A stretch of 64,000 bases of DNA, taken from positions 136,071,094 through 136,135,093 of the forward strand of contig OY821519.1 of assembly GCA_963682025.1 (NCBI GenBank), given 5' to 3'. The notes under the pieces were generated by a model. That model saw only the letters and a program-made list of their open reading frames with translations. It did no database searches and was not told the DNA's origin. This DNA comes from Cordilura impudica (Eukaryota > Arthropoda > Insecta > Diptera > Scathophagidae). The translations under genes were made by a program, and so were the position numbers. Below are positions 10,500 through 21,794 of this stretch, in pieces; the first letter of the stretch is position 1, and the number at the start of each line of letters is the position of its first letter.

Positions 10500-11102
10500 A
10501 ACGTGTTGTATTTGAGACGAAAAATTTAGAATGGTTAATTGCTTAGTTCAATATTGAAGTTAACAAGCTTTCATTTGGGTAAGTACGTCCTCATTTCGCA
10601 GCCAAAAAAAAAATTGGGAGATGTGAACTTTCTAAAAGAAAGCATGTTGGTGAGCTCTCAAAATCAGTACATCATGAAACAGAGATATGTGTTCGCGCAG
10701 CAACAAAATGTGCTCGAAAGCAAAAGCAGCTGGATTTAGCGGCGGTTCTTAAAGAAACACTAGCCGGCCCAACTAGGTCATCTAAATCGATAAAAAAAAA
10801 TATCAGCAAGTGCGACGAAGACGCCAATTTGACTTACCACAGAAGAAGTACTATAGTTTATATTAGAACTCAACTTCACAAAAGCCCAATATCTTTCTAT
10901 TAGACATGAGAATAAATTGAGAAATTGTAATATATATACACTTTACAACGTTAAAATGCAGACCAGGTGGTATAGGGATAACTGAAAAATGTACAGAAGT
11001 TCCACTACAAATGTTGCTAACGCACACTACCAACAGAATTGTTGAAATGACTAATAACAAGCTATGGTTTTGATGGCAGTACAGGCCAATCATTATATAG
11101 GT
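10500..11102. other. Unidentified possible coding remnant
   Basis: Around 10680-10860 (+) the composition is more GC-rich and one frame reads ATKCARKQKQLDLAAVLKET. This may be a decayed protein fragment, but I recognise no family. The rest shows nothing. Confidence 0.2.
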
Positions 11103-11325
11103 ATAACCCTTTCAGGACCATAAGCTTCTGGGGACTTTCCCTTTATCATTTTGATATGAAATAAGTCAGAATCCATGTGGACATGTGGACCATGTGTCCC
11201 TATGGTCCTTAATGGAGCCAAAATGTCTTTTTTATTATACATAGGTTTTTCAATAAAAGTTACATTTTTAATGTTATAATACGCTTTTAATAAAAATTTA
11301 TGTTTAATATTGCGATAAATTATGG

Positions 11326-12615
11326 TTAACTAGTAAAACATAGATGCACATTGCATTCATTACAATAGTTATAAGTGCGATTTTCTACATTAATTTTTAC
11401 GCATTGAACACATTTCTTTCTTACGTTGGCTTTGCTGACAGTGAATTTTGATGACTGGAATATTGGAAATTCTTTCTGACGCGAAGAATAGCCAGCGATT
11501 AAATTTCGTCTAAACTCGAGGGAGTTAAGTTGAGATTTTTTGCTTTACATTCGGTGTAAATAACTTAGGAATTGTTTACGCTTATATCAAGTAAGTCAAA
11601 AAAAAAACCGTAGGTAATATTTTATTTTCGATTTGCGGTCTAGTTCATAAAAGGACTTGCGCTGATCCATTAAATCTGAGAAGAGTCACAGCTCTGTTTT
11701 CCATCCACTTCACAAAGGATGTGCCCTTAAAGCTTGATGTGTGAAGTCTCCTCGCTTCATATTCTTATCGAGAGGCACATTTTTTGGAATATTTTTTCGG
11801 TTGCTTCTTACTATTCCACAGGACTTTATTTGACGTTTTTTCAACTCATATTGTAACAAAGGCGAGTTGAAGAAGTTATCAATGTAGACCTCGGAGCCCA
11901 AACCTGTGAGTTTTTCTGTCAACTGAAGCACGACTGATTCCCCAAGTCCATATTCAGTTCCATATTCTTTTCTTCCAGTGTATAGATCAAATTCAAAAAA
12001 ATATCCGGAAGGAGAGTCCCATCTACACCACATCTTAAATCTCCATTTTATTGGTTTGTTCTTGATATACTGTTTCATAGCATTATGACCTTTGAATTTG
12101 ATCATGTGTTCATCGACAGCCTGTTTGTATGTGTTGTTCATTGCATTTTGAAATGCTTTGTTGAAATGACCTTATGACAGGTCTGATCTTAAAAGCTCGA
12201 TCATTCCTGTTTCCTTCTTCATCGTTATTGCTGAAGTTCAAATCTTTTTCTTGTCATTACATTACTTATGAAGGGTACACCCATAACAGGTTCTGTTGAC
12301 CAATAATCACGAATGGATGGTAAAACGTTATATGTCATTACCAGATTGATACCAAGAAATGCTTTCATTTCGTCAGCAGTAACATCAAAAACTCTTCCAT
12401 TTTGTTCAGCATGTCTACAGGATCATGAACTATAAGTTCTATTAAAACATCAAAGTTCGTAGTCAGTAAAATGATCTCAAATGTTGACAGATTACAGTCG
12501 GGTTCCCCAACATCGCAGCTTTGCACTTTTCCAAACTCATAGTCACTGTTAGGGAATACGTTTGCAGTGTATGAATTTCTCCATCTAAAATTTGGTTCAC
12601 TTTTTTCTGTCGTTT
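11326..12615 (-). pseudogene. piggyBac transposase, central and C-terminal part
   Basis: Continuation of the gene that starts at 14385. After the DINE junction come NDRKKSEPNFRWR, then the catalytic core. The open part at 11710-12141 has DEHMIKFKGHNAMKQYIKNK with the first catalytic Asp and VYIDNFFNSPLL with the second. Frameshifts near 11720 and 11670 follow, and the usual GVDxxDQ block is reduced to LMDQRKSFYELDRK. The protein ends in the cysteine-rich finger CVQCVKIN...YCNECNVHLC near 11345-11410, typical of the piggyBac C-terminus. Several stops also occur between 12142 and 12400. Non-functional. Confidence 0.85.
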
Positions 12616-14141
12616 TTATACCCTATACCACTATGTGGTTTGGGTATAATGACTTTGTGCTGCTGTTTGTAACAACCAAAAATATTCGACGTACACCCAT
12701 CTTTAATTATACCGATCGAATCAGAATCACTATCTGATTCGATTTAACGATGTCCGTCCGTCCGTCCGTCCGATGAAATTTGGTATTTGATCTTCTATCG
12801 GCCATGGGATGAACACTATTGAAATTGATGAGAATCGGTCCATGTTCAGACCTAGCCCCCATACAAATGACCGCTATGAAATCATCATATATTGCCATAA
12901 GATCCAAATTATCACACAAATCTTAGTCAAATTGGGTTTGTATGTATATATTACATCCATTAATCAGTAGTCCAAAAATGATCCCTATTGGACAACTCTA
13001 AGTCATAGGCCCCATATAGAGCTGCTTCCCGATCTTCACTTAAATCTATTAAAAAACAAAACAAGTAAGAAAATTATAGTCGGTCTAGACCGACTATACG
13101 GTACCCTATACCATGCGTTTAGAAAACCTATCTCTTAGGCCCAACTAACTGGACATTGAAAATAAGCAAAAACCAAATTTGAGTGGGATTTTTATTAATT
13201 TTTTTGGCTGCAGATATGAAAAAGTTCATATCGGATGCTATATCTATAAAGGGACTAGGTCCAAAAATGGACCGATCCTGATCATGTTTGGTAAAGTCTC
13301 TTGTATTTTGGAAAAATATGTACAAACAAAATTTGAGAAGAATCAGTGCAATATTTTTGTTTTTTAATAGATTTAAGTGAAGATCGGGAAGCAGCTCTAT
13401 ATGGGGTCAAAGGGATCATTTTTGGACTACTCATTAATGGATGTAATGAACGCATACAAACCCAATTTGAGTAAGATCTATATGACAATTTGGATCTTAT
13501 GGCAATTTATGTCGATTTCATATGGGTAATTTGTATGGGGGCTAGGTCTGAACATGGACCGATTCTCACCAATTTCAATAGCGTTCATCCCATGGCCGAT
13601 AAAAGCTTATATACCAAATTTCATCAAGATTTATCATATTTGCGACCTGCAGTTTGATTACAAGCTTTACATGGACACACAGACGGACGGACGGACGGAC
13701 GGACGGACGGACGGACATTGTTAAATCAACTCAGAAAGTGATTCTGATTCGATCGGTATAATTAAAGATGGGTCTAGGTCAAATATTTTTGGTTGTTACA
13801 AACAGCAGCACAAAGTCATTATACCCAAACCACATAGTGGTATAGGGTATAAATATTGCACTGATTCTTCTCAAATTTTGTTTGTATATATTTTTGCAGA
13901 ATACAAGAGACTTTACCAAACATGGTCAGGATCGGTCCATCGGCCTAGTTCACATATAGATATAGCATCCGGTATCAACTTTTTCATATCTGCAGCCGAA
14001 AAAATTAATAAAAATCCCACTCAAATTTGGTTTATGCTTATTTTCTAAATCCAGTTAGTTGGGCCTGAGAGATAGGGTCTCTAAACGCATGGTATAGGGT
14101 ATCGTATAGTCGGTCTAGACCGACTATAATTTTCTTACTTG
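12616..14141 (+). mobile_element. DINE/mini-me-type element, interrupted by a sister copy
   Basis: Starts TTATACCCTATACCAC and ends, after a 22-bp palindrome centred on TCTAGA, with TTTTCTTACTTG. A (GTCC)n tract lies at about 12751-12770. It inserted into the piggyBac gene, and its own sequence is split at 13061/13853 by another copy in the opposite orientation. DINE-1 of Drosophila is regarded as a non-autonomous Helentron, with a terminal hairpin, an internal microsatellite and insertion between two Ts. Mini-me elements share the GTCY tract. Family name is inferred from that architecture. Confidence 0.75.
13062..13852 (-). mobile_element. Complete 791-bp DINE/mini-me-type element
   Basis: A full copy read on the minus strand. 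It runs from TTATACCCTATACCAC (13852 leftwards) through (GTCC)n near 13685-13715 to the palindrome at 13076-13097 and CTTACTTG at 13062. Removing it rejoins the host copy to the uninterrupted form seen at 52276-52300 (ACAAAAATATTGCAC), with insertion between two Ts on the element strand. ORFs inside (for example 13179-13367) have no coding meaning. Confidence 0.8.
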
Positions 14142-14385
14142 TTTTCTTGTAATTTTCTTGAATACGAGGCGCTTGTTCCGTTATCTCAATGACTTGTTCT
14201 GTTGTCTTAACCGCATTATCATCGATTTCACAAAATTCTGCACCTGCATCAACATCACCTTCAAGAAAAACCTGGTCTTCTTCAACTAGACACAAATCGT
14301 CTTCATCTTCGCTATTTTCCGCAGTAAGAAATTGCAATATTTCTTCTTCATTCAGTTTAAAAAATCTACGATGCTGGAAAGCCAT
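14142..14385 (-). pseudogene. piggyBac transposase, N-terminal part
   Basis: The ATG at 14385 begins an acidic N-terminus (EEEILQFL, then SEDEDDLCLVEED) of the type that precedes piggyBac DDE domains. It reads to ENYKK, where the DINE begins. The same protein resumes at about 12615 with NDRKKS. The 115-residue open frame extends into repeat sequence by chance. Confidence 0.8.
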
Positions 14386-15059
14386 TCTTCTAAAAAAATG
14401 TTGTTACAACGTGCTATAGAATTTACATTCACGAAACTTACCAAAATGAATCAGCAAATCAAAGAACAAAAATGTTTCTCTCAAATTTTTAGCAAATTTG
14501 AAAACACGACCACTTCTCACAGCGTAAAGTAAGTAAATAGAATACAAATTCTAGGAATTCAGTCACCTGATAAAGTTTACAAACTTAATGGGGAAGTCCC
14601 ATTTTAGTTTTTTTAATATGCCAACTCACACCACTATTATCAGTTACATTCAAATTCATCAAACGAAAAGTTACCATTGACGACCACAGGGACACCCTTG
14701 TCCCTTTTCGTTTTTTTTTTTATAAAGCTAGTTTTTTTCTTTGAAATATCTCAAAATCGAATTTCAATTTGTAGAATATTGTTAAATTTAACAAATTTTT
14801 TTAATTTGAAAGAAAGAGAAAATTTCGTCTATGATTTAGAGCAGTTTAAATATCCCGTTTACGGTATGCGCAAAACTTGCTTTTTAGCTCTTAAAAAAAC
14901 ATTTATAAATTTTTTTTTCACACAAATTTTTATAAATTTTAAAAACCCATCATTAAACTTTGCATAAGCTAAAAATATCAATACTTTTAGTATTAGTTTA
15001 TTTTAAAGCATATTTTTCTTTTTTAGGACACATATGTCCCCTGGTCGTCAAAGGGATAA

Positions 15060-15690
15060 ACAGCGGTTTTATGAGCCATGTACATATAACGAGTTCGAGT
15101 TGGCTTTGTTTGAACTCCTCAGTCGATATGGTTTTGTTGGTCCATAAAGAGTCAGCACGTAAAAGAGACAAAATAGAGTTTTTTAGAAGAAGATTTAGAT
15201 TTGAAAAGACAGATTGTGGAGTTGAAGACTATAAGAATACAAGTTATTGAGACAAGCATATTGAAATAAGTTTCGAATTATCACTCACCTTCATAGACGG
15301 AAAAATTTTAAACGTTCTAACCAACACGAAATCAAGTCAAACTTGCCCTATACATATATGTCCTATGCTGCAATGACACAAATACTGTGTATCATTAACA
15401 AAATTAAATTTAAATTTAAATAAAATACATCTTCAATTTATTTATTTTAAAATGAATCAAATTGTACAATGAAATATTTCCTGTAATTAGTTGCATTGCA
15501 AATAAATTTATACAGCCTGTTCCAGGCATCAATTATTTCTCCATTTAACACTTCTACTATCTTATCATGGTTGAGTTTGAATTTACCTAAATCTTTGACA
15601 CTTCTACTATCTCATCATGGTTGAGTTCAAATTTAGCTACATATTTGAATATGAATTCCTCCATACAGAACATTTGGCCATAACATTACA
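15060..15690. other. No gene recognised
   Basis: Around 15061-15160 one plus frame reads FYEPCTYNEFELALFELLSR and may be a decayed fragment, but no family is recognised. A short direct duplication (ACACTTCTACTATC[T]TATCATGGTTGAG) lies at about 15548-15625. Confidence 0.3.
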
Positions 15691-16693
15691 TAATGTATAT
15701 TTTATAAGCTTGACTTCCGAAACAATTAGACTTTAATACCAAAATATCACAGCAAGCCTGGGAGATATTTATTATTTTTTCTGACTTATTGTATCATGTA
15801 GACAATGTACACCTTCATTATGATTCAGAATCCGATAAAAGTGTGTATCGCTATTCAACGCCTTTACCTTCGCTTTTTGTATACTTTTTATCTTCAGATT
15901 TCGTAATAAGCCAGCACCTTTATTAAGCCATTCTGTTTCACTCAGATTATAACATTTTATGTTACATTCGGCTCCAAGTTGGTTAATATTTGACTACCTC
16001 AGAAAATGTTTTTTAACAGAGTCTGTTTAGAGAGTTTGTGACGTAGTCTAACATGGTAAAATTTATAAATGTAGTCCATATGTAGGTTCAGGCTGTAAAT
16101 GTGATTATCCACAGCATTTGTTTCCAGTATTAAAGCGTAATTCGGGGTGAAGTCCGGCAGACTGAAAAACATTCTTATACAAAATCTTTGTACTTTGACA
16201 ACTTCTTAAAATAAGCCATAATCCCAGACTTGCGCCCTATATACCTAATTGACCTAATGATAATGTCGTTATATCGCTTAAAAACTGTTTCCAGGTTGCG
16301 TTGATGCAACTTTGCACTTTGCTGAATCGTTGCATTTTCTCAAAAGACATTTTTGGCGTCAATAACACACTAAGATAGCAATATTTCCTATTTTCACTTC
16401 TTGCCCTTTGTACTTCCAGCAGTCTTGTCTAGATAACCTTCCATCTTCCATATTCAATTTAAATATAGCGTGAAAAGTAATGGTGATAATAAACGTCCCT
16501 GTTTTACACTGTAACGACGAGTTTCGTCCGGTTGCTGGGGTAAGCTCGCGGGATTAGGGATCGTCACAGAAATTTCTTTCTTCGAACGAGAGTAAAAGAC
16601 GAGTTCTGACGTTATAAAATTGTTTATTGAAAGTATACGCTACAGAGCGAAGGGGATCTTCCCTGTGGTATTGGCGACTGCTGATGGCCCGGT

Positions 16694-16810
16694 TAAAGTT
16701 GCAGTGATCTGGAATGACACACTGATCCTGGGTAAAGTTGCAGTGATCTGGAACGACACACTGATCCTGGTTAAAATTTCAGTGATCTGGAACGACACTG
16801 TGATCCTGGG
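16694..16810. repeat. 39-bp tandem repeat, three copies
   Basis: The unit begins TAAAGTTGCAGTGATCTGGA and repeats at 16694, 16733 and 16772 with exactly 39-bp spacing, plus a partial fourth copy. It lies inside the solo LTR. Confidence 0.9.
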
Positions 16811-16835
16811 TAATGTTGTATTGATCTTATAAGAG

Positions 16836-17182
16836 TGTTCAAGGACCTTCCAAGGATGTTCCAGGACCTTCCCAAAGATGTTCAAGGACCTTCGAATATT
16901 TGTTCCAGGACCTTCAAGGATGTTTAAGGACCTTTCAAGGATGTTCGAGAACCATCCAAAGATGTTAAAGAACCTTCCAAGAACCTTCGAGGATGTGTTC
17001 CAGGACCTTCAAGGATGTCTAAGGACCTCCCAAGGATGTTAGACGACCTTCCAAGGATGCCAGAGGACCTTCAAGGATGTTAGACGACCTTCCAAGGATG
17101 TTAAAGGACCTTTAAGGATGTTCGGGTACCTTCTAAGGATGTTAAAGGACCTTCAACGATGTGCTCCAGGACCTTCAAGGAT
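16836..17182. repeat. 20-22-bp minisatellite, about 16 copies
   Basis: Consensus near GTTCAAGGACCTTCCAAGGA, with variants GTTCCAGGACC and GTTAGACGACC. Immediately follows the 39-bp repeat and makes up most of the middle of the solo LTR. Confidence 0.9.
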
Positions 17183-18306
17183 ACAAAATATTGTTCAAGG
17201 ATACTTACTAAGTTCTTGATAATACTCCAGTTCGCTTCAACGACGGCAGCCAACTCATCCTCGTTTTCCTGTTGTTACCCTTTTTATAATCGACAGCTAG
17301 AGAGACAATAGAATATTGGAAAGAGAGTAAGGAATTTCTCTCATTTCTCTTTCAACTTATTAGCGTGTCCTTGAGACTCTAAGCTTCCCTTCAATAATTC
17401 CAGTGAGTATAGTCTACCAATATTTATAATTCGAATAAAATTAACAATATAAGCCCATAATTCTCGGGGCAAAATGTAAATGACAAATTCATTTTTAATA
17501 AAATTAAAATAAAATAAAAAAAAGGAATTAATTTGCTTTGGTGTTGACAGAAACGAGTTGTCATTACACCACTTGAGTATATATCAAAACTTTCGGATAA
17601 TTCTTTGCCCGTTCATATAATAGACGTTGTTGGCTATATATATTCTAAATATGATTTACGACTTTTGTTGATATTCCTATCATATGGAGCTTATATAACA
17701 AACGTCCTCGTGGCACCCTATCGAACACAGTTTTGAATTCAAACAAGGATGGATACACTTTTCTATTTTCATAAAATTTTAATAAAACAATAGCAGATAA
17801 ATATTATCAACCGTAAAATAGTTTTTTTTGAAAGCAGCTCGATATTCATTCGACTTTCTTCGATTTTCAACCCAATTTGGAAGTCTTTCATTCAAAGTAC
17901 CCATCAATATTTTAGTCACACAATAGTTATTTGCTGTAGTTATTTGGTGAATTAACTTCTTACAAATCTGAAAGACTATTGTCTGCACAAAAGTTGCATC
18001 TACTGATCCAGTCTCAAATATTATATTAAAAACTTTAGTTAAGACAGCCAAGAAGTCAATGGATGCATTCCTAAAGAACTGATAAGGTACCCCATCTGAT
18101 CCCGCTGCTCTACAAGGCTTTGGTGCGAATTGAATGTCATTTGTTAGTTATTGTAATGTATAACTCGTATAACCGCATCGTATTTATACCTGTTTAAATA
18201 AAGTTTGTTTGATGTTATTTGTTAAATGCCATAGCAATTGAAAAATATATATTCAGTTTGATTTGAGTAATATTATAAATTCAGGTTTGGGTAATAAATA
18301 AAACAA

Positions 18307-19153
18307 ATGGATTTAAGACCCAACCGCCGGACGATTGTTGATGCATTAAATTTAGCTGGAATATATTTTCCTGAAAATGCAACAATATCTCAATTAAGAT
18401 CTTTCTATAATGGTTTGCTCCAATTCCAAATTTCAAATAATCCTGCTGGTCAAACTTAAGATTATTAAATACTTCTGTCGATAGTGTGTTTCCTGCCAAA
18501 AAATAATACTCCTTTTACTGCTGCTTGTGTAGATTGTCCTGTTAATGATGCCTTAATGTCTAATGTTCTTAATTCTTCTGCCTTGCCAGTTGCAAATCGT
18601 ATTTTATCCCATAATGGACCTTCAACTTCAAATGTAACTGCTGTAAATGATACCGGAATTCCTACAACTAATAATGAAGATCATATTGATGAGGCACAGC
18701 AGTAGAAGAAAGAACGGAAAACTCTCCATAAGCGGCGTAAAAAAATTATAAACAAAACTTCAATCTTTAGAAAGTATTTCACATCTAACTCCTATCCATC
18801 GGCGTATCAATTATGAAGAAATTGATGTAGTTGTTCAAAAATTTAGTGGTGATTATCATCAAGATGTTTTGAAATGGTTTAGTTATTTCGAAGATTATAC
18901 TCAAATGTGTGGATATAGCGAACAAGAACTTTTATTGGAATTAAAATGGTTATTGTGTGGTGTTGCCCGTCAATATATACAAAATATTAATAATACCAAG
19001 TATGATGTTACGAAGAATTTTCTTATCAAAACCATTAAAAGAACCTTAACAATTGCTGCTCAAACTAATATTGATGAAAAGGAATTAATAGATATTATAT
19101 TAGATGGATTTCAAGATAAATCAAAAATCAGCCCAATTACGAATATTCCCTAG
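18307..19153 (+). pseudogene. Retrotransposon Gag fragments with SAP-like N-terminus
   Basis: The ATG at 18307 begins MDLRPNRRTIVDALNLAGIY and continues ISQLRSFYNGLL, which resembles a SAP helix-extension-helix module as found at the N-terminus of some insect Gag proteins. After a stop near 18459 the sequence continues in another frame to 18703. A capsid-like segment is open at 18869-19151 (KWFSYFEDYTQMCGYSE, ELKWLLCGVARQYIQN). No LTR, protease or RT was found around it. An isolated, frame-broken Gag; the element type is not certain. Confidence 0.55.
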
Positions 19154-19371
19154 GTATTTCTTTCTCACGGAAAATACTTTACTCGAGAAAAAAAATCCTC
19201 CAATTATGAATTCCGCGTGAATAAAAAATTAATAAGTGGCATCATCGAATTTTGAAGCCAGCTGTTTTGCTTATTGACAATTATTTTTTTATTGTATTCA
19301 AAAGCAAGTAAAATTATTTAAAAGAAAATTTTAAATAAAAAATGAATAGCATAGCTTTGCGATCACTTGTG

Positions 19372-19965
19372 GTGTTGTAGAAGACCAACAACGAAGTAGC
19401 CAAAGGACTGATAGAAGGCTATTGCGGAATGAATCTAACCCGCTTGAGGTACTGCAATCATTGCAAGTACATGTGAATATACAAACAAATTTTTCCTCGA
19501 TTTAAATTTTTTGTTTGAAACAGGTTCCAAAAGTATTACAGAGTGAATAAACCGGCATTTCGGTACTTACTAGAAAATCTGACAACCCACTCTTAGCCAG
19601 CAAAAAAGCAATTTGGAGTTCCACCCATTGTTATACTAAGTGGGGGTTTGCGTCTTTTTTCCCGAAGGTGGATATCAGACTGGTGTTGGGATAGATGTTG
19701 ATGTGTCATTAGCCCAGCCAACTTTCAGCAAAGTACTTAGAAGTTATTAAAGTTTTCGAAACTTACCTCTGCCCAGTTTGGATTAAGGTACCAAAATCCA
19801 TAAAGGAAAAAAGAAAAATTGCACTAGCTTTATGTATGAAGCACAATACTCCTGGCATTTTTTGGTGCATCGGTGGAACGCATGTGCAAATTATAGCTCC
19901 TTCGGACAATAAACACCTTTTTTATAATAGAAAAGGAATATTTAGCATGAATTTTTTGCTGGTAA
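19372..19965 (+). pseudogene. Harbinger transposase (HARBI1-like), 5' part
   Basis: RRLLRNESNPLEVL is followed, after a 57-bp putative intron at 19467-19523 (GTACAT...AACAG), by FQKYYRVNKPAFRYLLENL. The nuclease domain then continues with EGGYQTGVGIDVDVSLAQPT, the block CIGGTHVQIIAPSDNKH and YNRKGIFSMNF. In the family the motif is CIDGTH, so the first catalytic Asp is changed to Gly. Stops and frame changes are present. The gene is cut near 19965 by a LINE and resumes at about 21795. Confidence 0.75.
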
Positions 19966-19984
19966 GTTGCCCAATACGGCAATG

Positions 19985-21257
19985 ATCAACTACTACGCTG
20001 GCGTGATTTCTTCTCTACACCAAGTTTCCTACCCGCCACCACTCAAACGTCGCAGTACTTCTGGCATGAAAACAGACGCCTCCCGAGAAGAGATATTTTC
20101 ACCATACCACCTTCTTTTGCTGAAGTACTGCACGCACTATCAAACCTGAAGAACTCGAAAGCGCCCGGGCCTGATAGCTTACCTTCAGAACTACTGAAAT
20201 ATGGTGCTGAACCCATTTCCGAAGTTCTGACACCCATACTCAGGAAAATATGGGAACAAGAGCCCATCCCGAACAGCTGGAAGGAGGGCACAGTAGTGAC
20301 AATGCCGAAAAAGGGTGATCTGAGGCAATGCAGTAACTGGAGAGGCATCACGTTATTCAATGCAGTCAACAAATTGCTATCTTCCCTGATTCTACAGCGA
20401 ATATCATAGAAATCATCCTATGGAAAGGACAAGGCGGTTTCAGCCCGGGAAGATCGTGAGTTGAGTATATTAACACAACGCGCATTATCATCGAGCAATC
20501 GATCGAATACAACAGCAGCCTTTATCTATTATTTGTAGATTTCGAACCTGCTTTCGACACGATATCCAGACCGGCACTCTGGGATGCTCTGCGTAGCAAG
20601 GGAATCCCGCCGAAAATAATCTACCTTATCCGCGAGCTATATATTGATGCCAAATGCAAAGTCGATATAAATGCGAAGAAAGCCAACCATTCGAGCTCAG
20701 TACAGGAGTTAAACAAGGCTGTGTTTGTCTCCCACATTATTTCTACTGCTGTTGGATTGCGTGCTTCAGCAATTCATTCCCGGACCGCATTCCATTCCTT
20801 GCACAGAATATAGAGAGCCAACAATATAACCACTACTACAAAACTAAAAATCTTTAACTGTAGTGTCAAATAGGTACTGTTGTATGGTTGCAGCACCTGG
20901 AGTACAGTGCAGTCTACATGCAGGAAATTTCAATCCTTCTGTAATAAGTGCCTGCAACAAATTCTGAGAATTTTCTGGCCGAACTGGGTAACCAATGAAC
21001 AACTGCTCTTGGTGGCTAATTGCAAACCAATTGAATCAGAAATCTGCAGGCGCAAATGGACGTGGATAGGTCACATCCTGAGAAGGCCACCTGGAATCCC
21101 CAGGGCCAAAAAAATCCTGGTAGGCCCCGAAACACATGGATAAGAATAATGAAAAAGGAATGCAAATCTCGTAATTTGACTTGGAACTAAGCAAAGATCC
21201 TAGCTAATGATCGCGTAAAGTGGAGAGAAATTGTTGATGCCCTTTGTTCTTCGTGAA
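19985..21257 (+). pseudogene. LINE (RTE/CR1-like) RT, internally deleted
   Basis: KNSKAPGPDSLPSELLKYG, WKEGTVVTMPKKGDLRQCSN and WRGITLFNAVNKLLSSLIL are followed by DFEPAFDTISRPALWDALR, the RT finger and palm motifs. A deletion at about 20760-20875 removes the YxDD region. The C-terminal part then follows: FCNKCLQQILRI, RRKWTWIGHILRRPPG and VKWREIVDALCSS ending at 21257. The insertion splits the Harbinger transposase. The clade assignment is tentative. Confidence 0.75.
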
Positions 21258-21314
21258 CTTTTATCTAATTTGCAATTTTTTTACTATGTAAATTTTATAA
21301 ATGAAGGAAATATA

Positions 21315-21742
21315 TCTGTGGTCACAAGCGATAACCGCCTAAGTCGACTTAAGAACGATTTGAGTTACGTATGCTGCCATCTTCTACGAAAAACGCTTTA
21401 TATTTATGTGATATCCCCATTTTTCTGACACTTTTTATTAAAAAGTTATTAATGAAAACATACTGACCCAACTCGTAGTGAAGCCACATTACATATTTAT
21501 AGAAAGTAATTTTTCTCGAAAGCGTGATACTCGACGATTTTGGTTATATATGCTATCGTGTTCTACTAAAAACGCTTTATTTTTATGTGAAATCCCCATT
21601 TCTCTAACACTGTTTACTAGAAAGATATTAATAAAAATATACTGACCTAAATCGTAATGAAGCCCCATTACATTTATATAAAATGTTAGTTTTCTCGAAA
21701 GCATGATTTTCGACTTAGGCGGTTAATGCTTGTGACCACAGA
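21315..21742. mobile_element. 428-bp MITE with long inverted ends
   Basis: Ends TCTGTGGTCACAAGCG and, inverted, TCTGTGGTCACAAGCA, with the shared arm continuing through ACCGCCTAAGTCGA. TATA flanks both sides (21311-21314, 21743-21746), so the target duplication is TA or TATA. The interior is internally duplicated: the segment around 21365-21480 recurs at about 21545-21665. No ORF of note. Confidence 0.8.
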
Positions 21743-21794
21743 TATATACATATATAAGTTGCCCAATATAATACTTTATTATGTAAACGAAAAA

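Larger units (their letters stand above)
11107..15055 (-). mobile_element. piggyBac-type transposon, nested insertions inside
   Basis: The left end CCCTTTCAGGACCA and the inverted right end CCCTTTGACGACCA form imperfect terminal repeats. ATAA flanks both ends (11103-11106, 15056-15059), a variant of the usual TTAA. Subterminal copies of the end motif occur near 14672-14705, including GGGACACCCTTGTCCC. The transposase runs on the minus strand and is broken. A DINE-type element occupies 12616-14141. Both ends are still recognisable, so the element has not been grossly deleted. Confidence 0.85.
16510..17563. mobile_element. Solo LTR carrying minisatellites
   Basis: Begins TGTAACGACGAG and ends GTTGTCA. 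TTACAC is duplicated at 16504-16509 and 17564-17569. The TG...CA ends, the short target duplication and the absence of coding sequence fit a solo LTR of about 1054 bp. Excision in silico restores the host LINE reading frame through GVKQG, which fixes both borders. Superfamily unknown; orientation undetermined. Confidence 0.75.
15700..18130 (-). pseudogene. LINE reverse transcriptase remnant
   Basis: Minus-strand RT motifs in order, across several frames. KPCRAAGSDGVPYQFFRNA lies near 18100, RAAFKKNYFTVDNIYLL near 17830 and a decayed F..VFDRVPR block near 17720. GVKQG-LLSPLLFTLYLN follows near 16480-16510 and 17570, then thumb/C-terminal sequence to about 15840 (ETEWLNKGAGLLRNLK). The GVKQG motif is cut by the solo LTR at 16510-17563 and becomes continuous again once that and one TTACAC are removed. 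Many stops. Clade uncertain. Confidence 0.75.

Noticed and set aside
13682..13715. GGACGGAC tandem array as a possible CRISPR or structural locus
   Set aside because: It is the (GTCC)n microsatellite present in every DINE/mini-me copy, without spacers.
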